Positions 27,018-37,195 of a stretch of DNA of 64,000 nt are shown here, in pieces. Each line of letters starts with the position of its first letter. Within the stretch, counting starts at the first letter, position 1. The stretch is from NCBI RefSeq assembly GCF_003336225.1, contig NZ_QPID01000013.1, positions 1 to 64,000 of the forward strand, read 5' to 3'. The stretch is from Corallincola holothuriorum. GTDB lineage: Bacteria; Pseudomonadota; Gammaproteobacteria; Enterobacterales; Neiellaceae. Below the pieces are notes generated by a model, which had not been told where the DNA came from, did no database searches, and saw only the letters and a list, made by a program, of their open reading frames with translations. Made by a program: the position numbers and the translations under genes.

Positions 27018-28148
27018 TTAATGCTTTAGTTCATCCGGGATAGGTAACTCTTTTGGCAGAGGCGTAGGCTTTTTCCCGGTGCCCTTCTTGTACTCATTTA
27101 ACTGGTATACATAAGCGAGCACTTGGGCAACCGCAACGAACAGACCGTCCGGGATCTCCTTGCCCAGCTTCGTGGTGTAGTAAATTGCCCGAGCCAATGG
27201 CGGTGCCACCATTATTGGCACCTCTTTTTCACGGGCAATCTCACGGATCTTCATCGCCACCTCGTCATTACCTTTTGCGATAACTCGCGGTGCGCTGACG
27301 CCATTCACATCATACTTCAAAGCCACGGAATAGTGCGTCGGGTTAGTCACCACAACGTCCGCTTTCGGCACATCACCCATCATTCGGCGTTGAGCAATTT
27401 CTCGCTGCATCTGACGAACGCGCCCCTTCACTTCCGGACGCCCTTCTACATCTTTCATCTCATCGCGCACCTCTTGCTTGGTCATGCGCAGCTGTTTGGT
27501 GTGATTCCAGATCTGAAACGGCACATCGATCGCGACAATAAACAGCAGCGAAAGGCAGAGAATGATAAACATGAACAGCAGCAGCTCTACTGCATGGGCG
27601 ATGTTGCCAGGAAAAGACTCGACACTGATATGCAGGATCTCTTCGAATTTAAACGACAGCAATAAGAATGCAAACAGGGCAATAAATGCAAATTTCGCCA
27701 CCGCCTTCAGCAGCTCCACCAGCGCTTGCACCCCAAACATCCGCTTAAAGCCTTTGGCCGGCGACATCTTGCTCAACTTGGGAGCCATCGCTTGACTACT
27801 AAAGGTGATCCCCCCCATCAAAATGGAGCCAGCCAGCGTTGCCACGAACAACATGGCAATAAAGCCCCCCATGGGAAAGAGCAGTTGCATCAGCGCATCG
27901 GGCCAGGCACTCATCATCTGGTTAACGTCATGGCTCTCATCACGGTTCAACGTAAACAGACGCTTCATAACCTTAGCGAGCGTTTCGGCCAGCGATTGGC
28001 CAAAGATCATCATGCCAAATGCCGATGCCAGCAATACCGCAGCGGTATTAAGCTCCTTAGAGCGAGCAACCTGGCCTTTTTCTCGTGCCTGTTGTAATCG
28101 TCGGGGTGTGGGGTCTTCTGTACGTTCCTGATCGGTATCTTCAGCCAT
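27018..28148 (-). CDS. flhB: Flagellar export switch protein FlhB
   Basis: FlhB switches export from hook to filament substrates after autocleavage. The 376-residue protein has four membrane helices and the cleavage motif NPTH at residues 269-272, the same numbering as in Salmonella. A conserved C-terminal domain ends in a Lys/Pro-rich tail. It follows fliR by 9 bp and is the last gene of the fliK-flhB string before the flhA promoter. Confidence 0.97.
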   Translation of the reverse strand: MAEDTDQERTEDPTPRRLQQAREKGQVARSKELNTAAVLLASAFGMMIFGQSLAETLAKVMKRLFTLNRDESHDVNQMMSAWPDALMQLLFPMGGFIAMLFVATLAGSILMGGITFSSQAMAPKLSKMSPAKGFKRMFGVQALVELLKAVAKFAFIALFAFLLLSFKFEEILHISVESFPGNIAHAVELLLFMFIILCLSLLFIVAIDVPFQIWNHTKQLRMTKQEVRDEMKDVEGRPEVKGRVRQMQREIAQRRMMGDVPKADVVVTNPTHYSVALKYDVNGVSAPRVIAKGNDEVAMKIREIAREKEVPIMVAPPLARAIYYTTKLGKEIPDGLFVAVAQVLAYVYQLNEYKKGTGKKPTPLPKELPIPDELKH

Positions 28149-28157
28149 ACGACGCCT

Positions 28158-28937
28158 CTAACACGGATCATTAAGCACTTGGCACATCAGGGCGACGCCC
28201 CGGTACCATTGCGCTTCAAAGTGGCCAACGAAGTTACCCAAGGTAAGCCAGATAATAAGCAACCCTGACAACATAGTAACGGGAAAGCCGATGGTGAAAA
28301 TATTCAGCTGTGGTGCTGCCCGAGTCATGACACCAAATGAGAAATTAATCAATAACAGCGCGACCAGCGCACTCAACGCCAAAGCTAAGCCACCGGCAAA
28401 TACCCAACTCATCCAGCGAGCCACCGCATCAAACTGAGGCGCCTCAATACCATTCGCGCCGACCGGCAAGGTGTGGAAGCTTTCAATGATGATGCGGATC
28501 ATCAACAGGTGGCCATCGATGGCAAAAAACAGCAATGTTGCCAGCATCAGGTAAAACTGACCAATAACCGGCACTGATTGACCGTTACTAGGATCAACCA
28601 GCGAAGCAAACCCCAAACTAGTTTGCATCCCCACCACCTGACCGGCGACCACAAATGTATGCAGCGCTAGCACCGAGATGAAGCCTGTTAAGGTACCAAT
28701 GATCACCTGATGCATGGTAACCAGAGCACCTTGAATAGAAAACGGGTCAATCGGTGGAGGAGCTGGCAACGCGGGCACGGCGGCCAGTGTCACAGCGACA
28801 GACAAACCTAAACGGATGCGTGTCGACACATTTTGCGTGCCAAGCGCAACCATCACCATCAACATGGAGGATATACGCACCAATGGCCAAAGATAACTGG
28901 CCATGGTTTCCATGATGATCGACATGGGAAATTCCAT
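28158..28937 (-). CDS. fliR: Flagellar export protein FliR
   Basis: FliR is an integral part of the FliPQR export core. The 259-residue protein has about six hydrophobic segments and the family pattern WPLVRISSMLMVMVALG near the N-terminus, AGQVVGMQTSLGFASLVDP mid-protein and MTRAAPQLNIFTIGFP later. TGATG overlap joins it to fliQ. Confidence 0.95.
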   Translation of the reverse strand: MEFPMSIIMETMASYLWPLVRISSMLMVMVALGTQNVSTRIRLGLSVAVTLAAVPALPAPPPIDPFSIQGALVTMHQVIIGTLTGFISVLALHTFVVAGQVVGMQTSLGFASLVDPSNGQSVPVIGQFYLMLATLLFFAIDGHLLMIRIIIESFHTLPVGANGIEAPQFDAVARWMSWVFAGGLALALSALVALLLINFSFGVMTRAAPQLNIFTIGFPVTMLSGLLIIWLTLGNFVGHFEAQWYRGVALMCQVLNDPC

Positions 28938-29206
28938 CAGCCAATAACCATGGGGATCTCTTTAATCATATTAATGGTGAAATCCATCAATACGCGCACC
29001 AGCCAATTGGCGAGAAACATCAACGTCAACAGAGTGACAATCAGGCGGGGTAAAAAGCTAAGGGTTTGTTCATTAATCGACGTCGCGGCCTGAAATACCG
29101 CCACCACTAAACCAATACCCAAAGAGGGTAAAATAATCGCAGCGACCATGGTCAACACCACAAACAGTGCATCACGGAAGATGTCGACAAACATTTCTGG
29201 GCTCAT
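28937..29206 (-). CDS. fliQ: Flagellar export protein FliQ
   Basis: FliQ is a small subunit of the export gate. It has 89 residues and two membrane helices (about 15-40 and 50-75), with the family pattern QAATSINEQTLSFLPRL between them. It is in the standard order fliP-fliQ-fliR, 10 bp after fliP and overlapping fliR by one base. Confidence 0.96.
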   Translation of the reverse strand: MSPEMFVDIFRDALFVVLTMVAAIILPSLGIGLVVAVFQAATSINEQTLSFLPRLIVTLLTLMFLANWLVRVLMDFTINMIKEIPMVIG

Positions 29207-29216
29207 GAGGTACCTC

Positions 29217-29969
29217 CTAGAGACCGAAACTGGTCGCTAACGTGCCCATCACTAGGTTCCATCCATCCACTAACACAAACAACATCAGTTTAAACGGTAG
29301 AGAAACAATCATCGGCGACAGCATCATCATACCCATCGCCATCAATACGCTGGCAACCACCAAATCGATAATCAAAAACGGAATGAATAGCATAAAACCG
29401 ATCTGAAATGCCGTTTTCAATTCACTGGTAATGAATGCTGGGATTAGCACCGTCATCGGTACATCTTCCGGTGCAGTCACCTGATCTTGAAGGCCAGCGA
29501 TCTCAACAAAAGTTTCCAGATCTTTAACCCGAGTTTGTCCCAACATAAATTCACGAAATGGCATCTTGGCCTGAGTGAACGCGTCATTCATTGCCAACCT
29601 TTCATTCATGTAGGGCTCAACAGCATTGTCATACACCTGATTGAGCACAGGTGACATGATAAAAAATGATAAAAACAGTGAGATACCAACAATGACCTGA
29701 TTCGAAGGCGTTTGCTGCAACCCCATCGCTTGTCTAAGAATAGCTAGCACCACGGTAATGCGGGTAAAAGAGGTCATCATAATGACAATCGCTGGCAAGA
29801 AAGTCAGCATGGTCATTAACGCGAGGATCTGCAGCGTCACCGAATAACTTTGTGAGCCGTCTGCCCCCGTAGTCACAGTCACGGCGGGCAGCGCGGTGCC
29901 AATAGGATCCGCGGCGAAAACGTTAGGCGCCAACAACACTAAACTGGTGAGAATGAGCGTCCTTATCAT
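29217..29969 (-). CDS. fliP: Flagellar export protein FliP
   Basis: FliP forms the main ring of the FliPQR export channel. The 250-residue product has a cleavable signal ending NVFA (about residue 19). Conserved segments include [40 protein letters not shown] and the C-terminal [20 protein letters not shown]. It overlaps fliO by 4 bp. Confidence 0.97.
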   Translation of the reverse strand: MIRTLILTSLVLLAPNVFAADPIGTALPAVTVTTGADGSQSYSVTLQILALMTMLTFLPAIVIMMTSFTRITVVLAILRQAMGLQQTPSNQVIVGISLFLSFFIMSPVLNQVYDNAVEPYMNERLAMNDAFTQAKMPFREFMLGQTRVKDLETFVEIAGLQDQVTAPEDVPMTVLIPAFITSELKTAFQIGFMLFIPFLIIDLVVASVLMAMGMMMLSPMIVSLPFKLMLFVLVDGWNLVMGTLATSFGL

Positions 29970-30373
29970 GATTTTTCCGTCTTATTCAAAAATCCACGAA
30001 GCTTTTCCTGAAACAGCAACGGCATCGCCTGTGCAGAGTCGGCGGTGTCCAGCGATATAGGCTCGTCAAAGGTATGCAACAGGTTTATCTGTTGTCCGGT
30101 GACACCGAGCAGGAGTTGCTTATCACCTAAAGAGACCAATACAACCCGTTCGTTGCGACCCAGCGCTAAGGTGGCAACAACTTTCATTGCACCACGGCCA
30201 CCAGCGGCACCAATATTAAATCGGCGCAGTAGCCAAGCCAAAATAAGAATAATGGCTAAAACAGTGATCAGAGAAAACAACAGGGAGAGCAGTTGTGACG
30301 TAGCAACGCCGCCACCAGCACTGGGTTGTGCGACGACAGGCGCTGAAAATAACAGCAAATTAGCGATACTCAC
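29966..30373 (-). CDS. fliO: Flagellar assembly protein FliO
   Basis: FliO helps assemble the FliP ring. The 135-residue product has an N-terminal hydrophobic segment, a main membrane helix (about residues 29-49), then a cytoplasmic domain with [27 protein letters not shown], the FliO signature. It starts at a GTG overlapping fliN by 4 bp. Confidence 0.93.
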   Translation of the reverse strand: MSIANLLLFSAPVVAQPSAGGGVATSQLLSLLFSLITVLAIILILAWLLRRFNIGAAGGRGAMKVVATLALGRNERVVLVSLGDKQLLLGVTGQQINLLHTFDEPISLDTADSAQAMPLLFQEKLRGFLNKTEKS

Positions 30374-30789
30374 TTGAGTTTCTTGATCCGCTCAGTTTGA
30401 CTAATCACATCCGTTAGACGGATACCAAATTTGTCATTCACCACCACCACCTCACCATGAGCGATGAGGGTTCCATTGACCAATACATCCAGAGGCTCAC
30501 CGGCCACACGATCCAGCTCAACCACCGATCCCTGATTTAACTGCAATAGGTTACGAATGCTTATCTGACTACGCCCCACTTCCATCGAAATGGTAACAGG
30601 AATATCCAGAATGGTATCCAGGCGGCGCTTCTCTTCAGCAGTGAGAGAGGTTTCTTCCTCCTCCAGCTCCTCAAATTCCGCGACTTCAGTCGTCGCCGCA
30701 ACGTCTTCTACCAGACCTGCTTCGGCTGCTTCTTGCTCAGCAAAAGCCGCAGCCCAATCATCAGGGATATCTTCATTATCATCACTCAT
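30370..30789 (-). CDS. fliN: Flagellar switch protein FliN
   Basis: FliN forms the base of the C-ring with FliM and takes part in export. The 139-residue protein has an acidic N-terminal third and the SpoA/FliN domain (about 60-135), with LDIPVTISMEVGRSQI and GSVVELDRVAGEPLDVLVNG. TGATG couples it to fliM. Confidence 0.96.
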   Translation of the reverse strand: MSDDNEDIPDDWAAAFAEQEAAEAGLVEDVAATTEVAEFEELEEEETSLTAEEKRRLDTILDIPVTISMEVGRSQISIRNLLQLNQGSVVELDRVAGEPLDVLVNGTLIAHGEVVVVNDKFGIRLTDVISQTERIKKLK

Positions 30790-31859
30790 CAGGGCTCCCC
30801 TATGGTTCGTTCGAGTTCTTCTAATTCGGCTTCGCTATCAATGCGAACGCCTTGTCGGGTGACCATCTCCAGATCTGACTTCACAGATTCAGGACGTTTA
30901 ATCTTTTCGGCGATTTTAAGCGCTAAATTGTCTCTGGATCGGCCTAACTTGGCGCGATAAGTCGGTAGCTCTTCGACATACACGGTGGCATGCTCCGGCA
31001 TCTCCACCGGGATCACATCGCCAACCTTGAGCTCCATAATCTCTTTTAAACTTAAAACCTTATCCAATAACATTGCATGAAGACCCACCGGCACGTCCAT
31101 GATCTCATCACGCAACGCCTTAGACCAACGCATGTCAGTGTCTTCTTTATCACTCTGTACACCGGCATCAAGCAGTTCACGAATAGGCTCAAGCATCGAA
31201 TAGGGCAAAGCGATGTGGAAATCACCACCACCACCATCCAGTTCGATGTGGAATGAGCTCACCACGATCACTTCGGTTGGACTGACAATATTCGCCATGG
31301 CGGGGTTAACTTCTGAATCGAGATATTCGAATTCACTGTCCATCACCGGCGCCCAAGCTTCGCGATAATCCTCAAAGATAATCTTCAGCAGCATCTGAAT
31401 AATACGGCGCTCGGTCGGTGTAAATTCACGACCTTCGATCTTGGCATGATAACGACCATCACCACCAAAAAAGTTATCCACCAAGATGAAGACCAATCTG
31501 GCTTCCATGGTGATAAGCCCGGTACCTTTCAATGGACGAAAACGCACCATGTTAAGTGATGTAGGTACAAATAGAGTGTGTACGTATTCACCAAACTTAA
31601 TCATCTGTACGCCGTTGATCGACACCTCAGCGGTGCGGCGCATCATATTGAATAAGCTGATCCGCATATGGCGGGCAAAGCGTTCATTAACGATCTCCAG
31701 GGTCGGCATACGACCCCGAACAATTCGGTCTTGAGAAGAGAAGTCATATTGAGCAGCACCGTCGCCGCCACCATCACTGGCCTCATCCTCTTCGACGTCA
31801 TCAACACCATGTAACAGCGCATCAATTTCGTCTTGTGATAAAAGATCGCTTACCGCCAT
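30789..31859 (-). CDS. fliM: Flagellar switch protein FliM
   Basis: FliM is the C-ring component that receives CheY-P. The 356-residue product starts with the CheY-binding peptide LLSQDEIDALLHG (about 6-18). A middle domain (RMPTLEIVNERFARHMRISL, GTGLITMEARLVF) and a C-terminal SpoA domain (about 265-335) follow. It lies 10 bp after fliL. Confidence 0.97.
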   Translation of the reverse strand: MAVSDLLSQDEIDALLHGVDDVEEDEASDGGGDGAAQYDFSSQDRIVRGRMPTLEIVNERFARHMRISLFNMMRRTAEVSINGVQMIKFGEYVHTLFVPTSLNMVRFRPLKGTGLITMEARLVFILVDNFFGGDGRYHAKIEGREFTPTERRIIQMLLKIIFEDYREAWAPVMDSEFEYLDSEVNPAMANIVSPTEVIVVSSFHIELDGGGGDFHIALPYSMLEPIRELLDAGVQSDKEDTDMRWSKALRDEIMDVPVGLHAMLLDKVLSLKEIMELKVGDVIPVEMPEHATVYVEELPTYRAKLGRSRDNLALKIAEKIKRPESVKSDLEMVTRQGVRIDSEAELEELERTIGEP

Positions 31860-31869
31860 AGGACTATGC

Positions 31870-32403
31870 TCACTGCATCACGAAGCCGGTGAATAACACT
31901 TGTTCCACCACTTCCGTACCTTCCAATCCCTGCAGAGCAGACTTAATGTCAGTCAATGCCTGCTCGCGGAGACGCTCTTTTCCTTCCAGCGTGGACAATT
32001 CGTCTGCGTTGGCGCCTGAAAAGGTTTTTAACAAGGTGCCTTCAATCATCGGAATATGTTTTTTTGCTAACGATTCGTTATTGCCACCACGTACCAAAAG
32101 TTGCACTTTTATCTGTACCAGGCGGTCTCGCCCTTGCCCCGGCACGTTAAAAACAAACGGTCTAGGCAATGCAACATAGAGCGCATTACCTGTCGTTGCG
32201 TCTTCACCACTGGCCGCAGGCTGGGCTCCTTCTGCCGCCGGTGCACTCTCATCCGCCACTGGCTGCGCATCATCACCACCAGACAAAAAGAAGAACGCTG
32301 CACCAGCGCCAAGGAGGACAACCACCACAGCGATGATGATCAGCATCACCGGCTTCTTTTTACCTTCACTATCGTCGAGCTCTAATTCCAGATCTTCAGC
32401 CAT
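31870..32403 (-). CDS. fliL: Flagellar basal body protein FliL
   Basis: FliL is an inner-membrane protein that surrounds and stabilises stators. The 177-residue protein has a short charged cytoplasmic start, one helix (about residues 19-41), an Ala/Glu/Pro-rich linker, and a periplasmic stomatin-like domain (about 75-177) with ALPRPFVFNV. It is 81 bp downstream of fliK; I see no σ54 promoter in that gap. Confidence 0.95.
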   Translation of the reverse strand: MAEDLELELDDSEGKKKPVMLIIIAVVVVLLGAGAAFFFLSGGDDAQPVADESAPAAEGAQPAASGEDATTGNALYVALPRPFVFNVPGQGRDRLVQIKVQLLVRGGNNESLAKKHIPMIEGTLLKTFSGANADELSTLEGKERLREQALTDIKSALQGLEGTEVVEQVLFTGFVMQ

Positions 32404-32484
32404 AATCGTTCGTTTTTTCAGCGTAATTTATGAGGGATATAACCTGCGAAAAGCTAACATATTTTTGCAGGCGCTCCTATCGGC

Positions 32485-34182
32485 TCAAGCGAAGTAATCA
32501 ACCCTACCCTGCGCAATCTGGCGCTGGATCACAGGGATATCAATTTCGGCTTCAAGCATCTCATCCTGTGCTTGTTCCCAAGCTAATGCAGGATCCGACT
32601 CCGAATCTTCCATCTGCTGTTGCTGATTTTGTTGCTGCGATACTTCAGTATCACCCAATGCAATCCCCTGCTGCTGCAACAATTCCCTGAGTCTAGGCAA
32701 GGTTTGCTCTAGCATCTCTTTCGCTTGCTGGTTTTGCGTCACAATCTGCACCTGAGCCTGCTCATTTTGCACCTGAACTCTTACCATCATCGAGCCTAAC
32801 TCTGGCGGATCAAGACGAATTTCAGCGCGGTTCAAGCCACCAGCCACCATCAACATCATACGTTCACGCAGCTGTCCGGCCGCCTGCTCCTGCTGGCGAA
32901 TATCTACCGCCTGTTGCAGCAAGGTTTGAATGTCGGCGCGTGCTTGCTGTACCGGCGTTTGTTGGCTTGTTTGCTGATGCTGAGGCGTCATTCCAAAATC
33001 AATACGTTCAGCCCCCGTCGCCGTTGGGGTTGAAGCAATCGCGGAAACAAGCGGCTCCGCAGCTCTGGCACCCAACTCACTATTCGCTACCGCTTTGGCT
33101 ATCGGTGCCAAAGCCTGCTCAGCTTCACCATCTAAAGCGGCGTCATCACTGCCACTACTTAGGGCTTCAAACAGTGCCTGCTTAGATTCTTCTCCGCTTT
33201 CGCTACTGGCATCGGTTGCAATTGAAGCGGTCAACCCTGCGGGTGTCCCCTTATTTGCTTTTGCATGCAGTTGATTGAACGCTGTATCGCTAAAAGCTGT
33301 CGCTGGATTACCGTTCGTTGCATTAACGGTTGCAGCTGTCTGAGCCGCAGCAAGCGGAGTCACACTCACCTGCTCATCAGGCTGCTCTGGGGCTAAGAAG
33401 CCACCACCATGGCTAAGAGTGTTAGTTGTCGGCTCATCAACTTCAACCTCGCCGTCTTTACTTTGCAGCGCCGCATCAAGCGTTAGATCCGAAGTGACCC
33501 TACCAGCAGTCTCTTGATCCAAACTGGGATCTGCAGCTTCTGCCATAGCCCAATCAACATTGACGGAGGTCTTTATCAGCTCATCGCTGTTCTCTAATAG
33601 GCTATCTTCTCCGGGAGGAGCCTCTATTACCTTAGTTGTACTACTGAACAGCGGCTCTTCGTCGGCCACCAACGAATTATCAACCACCTCAGCAACAACA
33701 TCCGCGTCAGTCACTCGCGGCTGTAATGTTTTCTCTGACCAAGCGAGAAGATCCAACATGTTATCAGGGGAGTCAGGCGCAGTAGGCAGCTCAGGTGCGA
33801 ACTCTACCAGCACGTTACCATTTTCATCGGTGACAGGTTCAGACTCCGGTGCTAAATCAATACTGTTGTCGGGCTTGACCAACATCTGTTTAACATCAGG
33901 CTCGATCTGCCCACTTTCATCGGTAGGTAAACTCAAACCCAGCTTTGCCAGCAAGGCATTCAAATCACCTTCATCACCCAGTTGCTGTTGCAATGACTCC
34001 AGCCAATCGGCACTGATCTCTTCGCCCTCAGCCATCGCTTGATTGAAGGCGGCAAGGGTTTGCTGCAAGGTATCAGAGAATTGCGCGCCATCGCCGTCCC
34101 CCTCCACTTGCGCAGAGAAAAGACCACCAAACAGACCCGCTTCTTGCTCACTCAGCCCATTAGTCATCTGCACCGAAGCCAT
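32485..34182 (-). CDS. fliK: Flagellar hook-length control protein FliK
   Basis: FliK is the secreted ruler that sets hook length and triggers FlhB switching. The protein has about 565 residues. Residues 1-400 are acidic and low in complexity, and a Gln-rich region follows. The Flg_hook domain lies at about 425-510 (ELRERMMLMVAGGLNRAEIR, LDPPELGSMMVRVQVQNEQA). The tail is rich in Gln, Glu and Asp. I choose the ATG at 34182 with AGAGG 5 bases upstream; a GTG at 34188 would add two residues. The leader contains a perfect hairpin. Contrast the second FliK-like protein at 9980-12295. Confidence 0.92.
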   Translation of the reverse strand: MASVQMTNGLSEQEAGLFGGLFSAQVEGDGDGAQFSDTLQQTLAAFNQAMAEGEEISADWLESLQQQLGDEGDLNALLAKLGLSLPTDESGQIEPDVKQMLVKPDNSIDLAPESEPVTDENGNVLVEFAPELPTAPDSPDNMLDLLAWSEKTLQPRVTDADVVAEVVDNSLVADEEPLFSSTTKVIEAPPGEDSLLENSDELIKTSVNVDWAMAEAADPSLDQETAGRVTSDLTLDAALQSKDGEVEVDEPTTNTLSHGGGFLAPEQPDEQVSVTPLAAAQTAATVNATNGNPATAFSDTAFNQLHAKANKGTPAGLTASIATDASSESGEESKQALFEALSSGSDDAALDGEAEQALAPIAKAVANSELGARAAEPLVSAIASTPTATGAERIDFGMTPQHQQTSQQTPVQQARADIQTLLQQAVDIRQQEQAAGQLRERMMLMVAGGLNRAEIRLDPPELGSMMVRVQVQNEQAQVQIVTQNQQAKEMLEQTLPRLRELLQQQGIALGDTEVSQQQNQQQQMEDSESDPALAWEQAQDEMLEAEIDIPVIQRQIAQGRVDYFA

Positions 34183-34197
34183 GCTCACCTCTTAGGT

Positions 34198-34214
34198 GCG
34201 GCAATTATTGCCGC
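34198..34214. promoter_or_regulatory. Perfect inverted repeat in the fliK leader
   Basis: GCGGCAAT (34198-34205) and ATTGCCGC (34207-34214) form an almost loop-free palindrome 16 bp before the fliK start, between fliJ and fliK. On the plus strand it is followed by TTTTG; on the transcribed minus strand there is no T-run after it. It could be an operator, an mRNA structure or a processing site. Confidence 0.45.
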
Positions 34215-34283
34215 TTTTGCCATTCTATTTATCCAGATACAAGTACTAAGCAAATCTCATTCCAAAACGAAAAAATGGAGCAC

Positions 34284-34742
34284 TTAGCTATTACGGGCGC
34301 TCATCAGACGCCGCACAAGCTGTTGTGAAGAGAACTCATCGGCTTGTTTCTGCTCTAGGCGGCTCTCTTTCAATGCCTTGGCCGCTTTGCTTTTTTCGAT
34401 CAACAGATCGATAGCGTTACGTTTTTGTCGGCTGCGATCCCATTGCGCTTTCCGCTCTATTTGCGCTCGTCTTGCTTCGGAGATCTTTTGTTGCTGCCCC
34501 ACGATCACACCATCCAATCGTTCTAAAAACTGCTGGAATTGGATATAAACTGCCGAGCCCATGCCGCCATTGCCACGCGACCTAAGCTGATGCAGATAAT
34601 CAAAGCGATACTGTTGCAATAGTGTCTCCTGCTGCTCTTCTGCCATCACACGATCTGCCGCTTGCTTCAATAATCTAGCCGCTTGTTGCTCCTCCTCCTC
34701 GGCTAGTTTAGCCACCAACAAGAGCTGCTCTATCTTCGCCAT
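34284..34742 (-). CDS. fliJ: Flagellar export chaperone FliJ
   Basis: FliJ is the stalk-like coiled-coil protein of the export ATPase. It has 152 residues, is almost wholly helical, and is rich in Gln, Lys, Glu and Arg, with LAEEEEQQAARLLKQAADR near the start. It follows fliI by 16 bp, as is usual. Sequence conservation in the family is weak; position and coiled-coil character support the call. Confidence 0.92.
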   Translation of the reverse strand: MAKIEQLLLVAKLAEEEEQQAARLLKQAADRVMAEEQQETLLQQYRFDYLHQLRSRGNGGMGSAVYIQFQQFLERLDGVIVGQQQKISEARRAQIERKAQWDRSRQKRNAIDLLIEKSKAAKALKESRLEQKQADEFSSQQLVRRLMSARNS

Positions 34743-34758
34743 CTCGCTCTCCTAGTGG

Positions 34759-36156
34759 TTACATCATGCCTTGTTGCGGTGGCATGCCTTGCGCGGCATT
34801 TTGTTGGCTCTGCTGCACGCTCTGCATTAACACCTGCTGCAGTGCTTGCAGGCAGCCATCATAAGGTTTGGTATCTTTCATGCCCTGCTGTAAGAAGTCA
34901 TTTATCACTGGCATCATTTTGATCGACAGATCAACTTCGGGATCACTACCACGGGCATAAGCACCAATAGAGATAAGATCGCGATTACGTTGATAAGTGG
35001 CATAGATCTGCTTCAGGCGGCGCGCCAATAGCTGGTGCTGTTCACTGGTCACCATTGGCATCACCCGGCTGATCGACTTCTCAATATCAATCGCGGGATA
35101 ATGTCCTTCATCAGCCAGCTCACGGGACAACACGATGTGACCGTCAAGAATGGCTCGAGCGGCATCGGCGATAGGATCTTGCAAATCATCCCCTTCCACC
35201 AACACGGTGTAAAAGGCAGTAATAGAGCCTTGCCCTTCGCCACCATTCCCGGCACGCTCCACCAGCTGGGGTAACTTGGCAAACACTGATGGCGGGTAGC
35301 CTTTGGTGGCAGGCGGCTCACCAACCGCCAGAGCGATCTCCCGTTGTGCTTGGGCAAAACGGGTCAATGAATCCATTAACAACAAAACATTGAGCCCTTG
35401 ATCGCGGAAATACTCGGCAATAGAGACCGCCGTTTCACAACCTTTGAGACGCATCAATGGCGAAGCATCAGCCGGAGCTGCAACGACGACGGCGCGACGC
35501 CGGCCTTCATCGCCCAAAATATCATCAATAAACTCTTTAACTTCTCGGCCACGCTCACCAATCAGACCAACGACAATGACATCTGCGGTAGTACCGCGGG
35601 TCATCATCCCTAACAAGACACTTTTACCCACCCCGGAACCGGCAAATAGCCCCATACGCTGCCCTTCACCTATCGTCAGCGCGCTGTTAATTGCCGTCAC
35701 GCCAACATCCAGAGGCTTCTCAATAGAGCGGCGTAACATCGGATTAATAGGTTCAGCTTTTACTGAGGCGCGTTCATTGGTGATCAGGGGGCCACGACCG
35801 TCAATGGGATGACCATTGCCATCAACCACACGTCCTAATAGCTCCATCCCGACGGGAATACCATACTCGCTAGAAGTCGGAGTGACTTTGGCACCAGGCA
35901 CCACCCCTTTAACTTCGCCACTGGGCATCAAATAAAGGATCTCACCAGCAAAGCCAACCACTTCGGCTTCGATCTCCCCCTCCAGGGTCTCAACTTTACA
36001 ACGACTACCAATTGGCGCTCGGCAGCCCACCGCTTCAAAGGTGAGCCCAACCACACGGGTCAACATGCCAGACACGACAGGTTTAGGCACTCGAATAGAT
36101 TTGCGGTAGTGGTTTAACTGAGAAACCAGCGCAGCGCTATTTCTGAGGTTGTGCAT
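34759..36156 (-). CDS. fliI: Flagellar export ATPase FliI
   Basis: FliI is the F1-β-like ATPase of the export apparatus. The start is put at ATG 36156, giving 465 residues with GAGG 9 bases upstream. Upstream in-frame starts would overlap fliH by up to 101 bp, and the extra residues do not resemble FliI. The P-loop AGSGVGKS lies at about 172-179, followed by [15 protein letters not shown] and [22 protein letters not shown]. The first 20 bp overlap the fliH end. The Gln/Met-rich tail is a little longer than usual. Confidence 0.95.
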   Translation of the reverse strand: MHNLRNSAALVSQLNHYRKSIRVPKPVVSGMLTRVVGLTFEAVGCRAPIGSRCKVETLEGEIEAEVVGFAGEILYLMPSGEVKGVVPGAKVTPTSSEYGIPVGMELLGRVVDGNGHPIDGRGPLITNERASVKAEPINPMLRRSIEKPLDVGVTAINSALTIGEGQRMGLFAGSGVGKSVLLGMMTRGTTADVIVVGLIGERGREVKEFIDDILGDEGRRRAVVVAAPADASPLMRLKGCETAVSIAEYFRDQGLNVLLLMDSLTRFAQAQREIALAVGEPPATKGYPPSVFAKLPQLVERAGNGGEGQGSITAFYTVLVEGDDLQDPIADAARAILDGHIVLSRELADEGHYPAIDIEKSISRVMPMVTSEQHQLLARRLKQIYATYQRNRDLISIGAYARGSDPEVDLSIKMMPVINDFLQQGMKDTKPYDGCLQALQQVLMQSVQQSQQNAAQGMPPQQGMM

Positions 36157-37168
36157 CACTGTCATCCTCATCTGCTGGCGGTTGTTCAGCAGACGGTTCA
36201 TCGACCTGCGCTGCGCTTGCAACATTCTCTGCCGCATCGTCAGTGCTTGGTTCTATCGACTCAGGCATTGCAGGCGTATCAGCTAAGCTGTCGTCATGAC
36301 TCTGTTCAATTTCAGCTTCGCTCTGCTCACGCGGAGAGTCAGCCATACCGACGCTTTCCGGCGCCAGCACTTTTGCATCATCCAGCGTTACCGCGGGCAC
36401 ACTTTGATGCAGGAATCTCTCCATTAACTCTTTCACCCGCTGCTTAAGTGACACGCTAACATAAGATTGTTCAGAGGTGATTTGGCAGTCACCACGATTA
36501 AGCGTTGGGTCCGGCGACACAAGCCAACCACGCTCGGAGAGCATCTCTTCCGTGAACGATTGCTCTACAAGCGCGACGTCGTCGGGATTCAAACTGATAG
36601 ATAGTTTTCGTGCAGACAATGGCAAGGCATGGGTCGCCTCGCGTAGCACTTTTAGGATAACTTCAGGATTCGTGTCAATTTCACAGCGGATCACCTCTTC
36701 CGCCAATTCCACAACTAAACCAACCAAGCTTTGTTCGACTTCACTGTCCACGTGCATAAGCGGTTTTTCTAACTGCCGAGCCAACGCCGACCAAACTTGC
36801 GCGCGCTCTTCGATGATTGCTGCACCGGCCGCTTCACCTTCTCGCTGGCCATTTACCAGCCCTTCGCTGTGACCTTTTTCTAAACCCTCTTTGTGACCCG
36901 CTTCATAGCCTTTTGCATGCCCCTCTTCATGGCCTTGCAACATCCCCTCTTCATAGGCCGCTTTACGAATAAGCTCTAGCTCTTCTGCGGTCAGAACCGG
37001 GATCTCTTCCTCTTCCTCAACGATAACTTCGTGATTTTCGCCCGGTTTAAGGCCTAATGCATTGGTGGGCAACGCTTCATAATCAACCTCTTCGGTGACA
37101 TCAGGCATTGCCCAAGGATCGACGGTATCGTCTCCCTCTCGAGGAGGTTTAATATAGCGTTGGCTCAT
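36137..37168 (-). CDS. fliH: Flagellar export ATPase regulator FliH
   Basis: FliH binds FliI and links it to the C-ring. The 343-residue protein has an acidic N-terminus, then the family hallmark glycine repeat of xxxG units at residues 75-116 ([17 protein letters not shown]). The C-terminal FliI-binding domain covers about 120-250. A further acidic Ala/Pro/Glu tail of about 85 residues makes it longer than E. coli FliH (235). It lies 27 bp after fliG. Confidence 0.94.
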   Translation of the reverse strand: MSQRYIKPPREGDDTVDPWAMPDVTEEVDYEALPTNALGLKPGENHEVIVEEEEEIPVLTAEELELIRKAAYEEGMLQGHEEGHAKGYEAGHKEGLEKGHSEGLVNGQREGEAAGAAIIEERAQVWSALARQLEKPLMHVDSEVEQSLVGLVVELAEEVIRCEIDTNPEVILKVLREATHALPLSARKLSISLNPDDVALVEQSFTEEMLSERGWLVSPDPTLNRGDCQITSEQSYVSVSLKQRVKELMERFLHQSVPAVTLDDAKVLAPESVGMADSPREQSEAEIEQSHDDSLADTPAMPESIEPSTDDAAENVASAAQVDEPSAEQPPADEDDSDAQPQK

Positions 37169-37195
37169 CCGCTTACGCTCCCAAGCTGTGCCGAA

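Noticed and set aside
33560-34042. 160-aa plus-strand ORF opposite fliK
   Set aside because: Ser/Leu-rich shadow of the acidic fliK coding sequence; no ribosome site and no independent promoter.
34759-36237. 492-residue FliI frame
   Set aside because: It would overlap fliH by 101 bp; the ATG at 36156 with GAGG is at the expected position.
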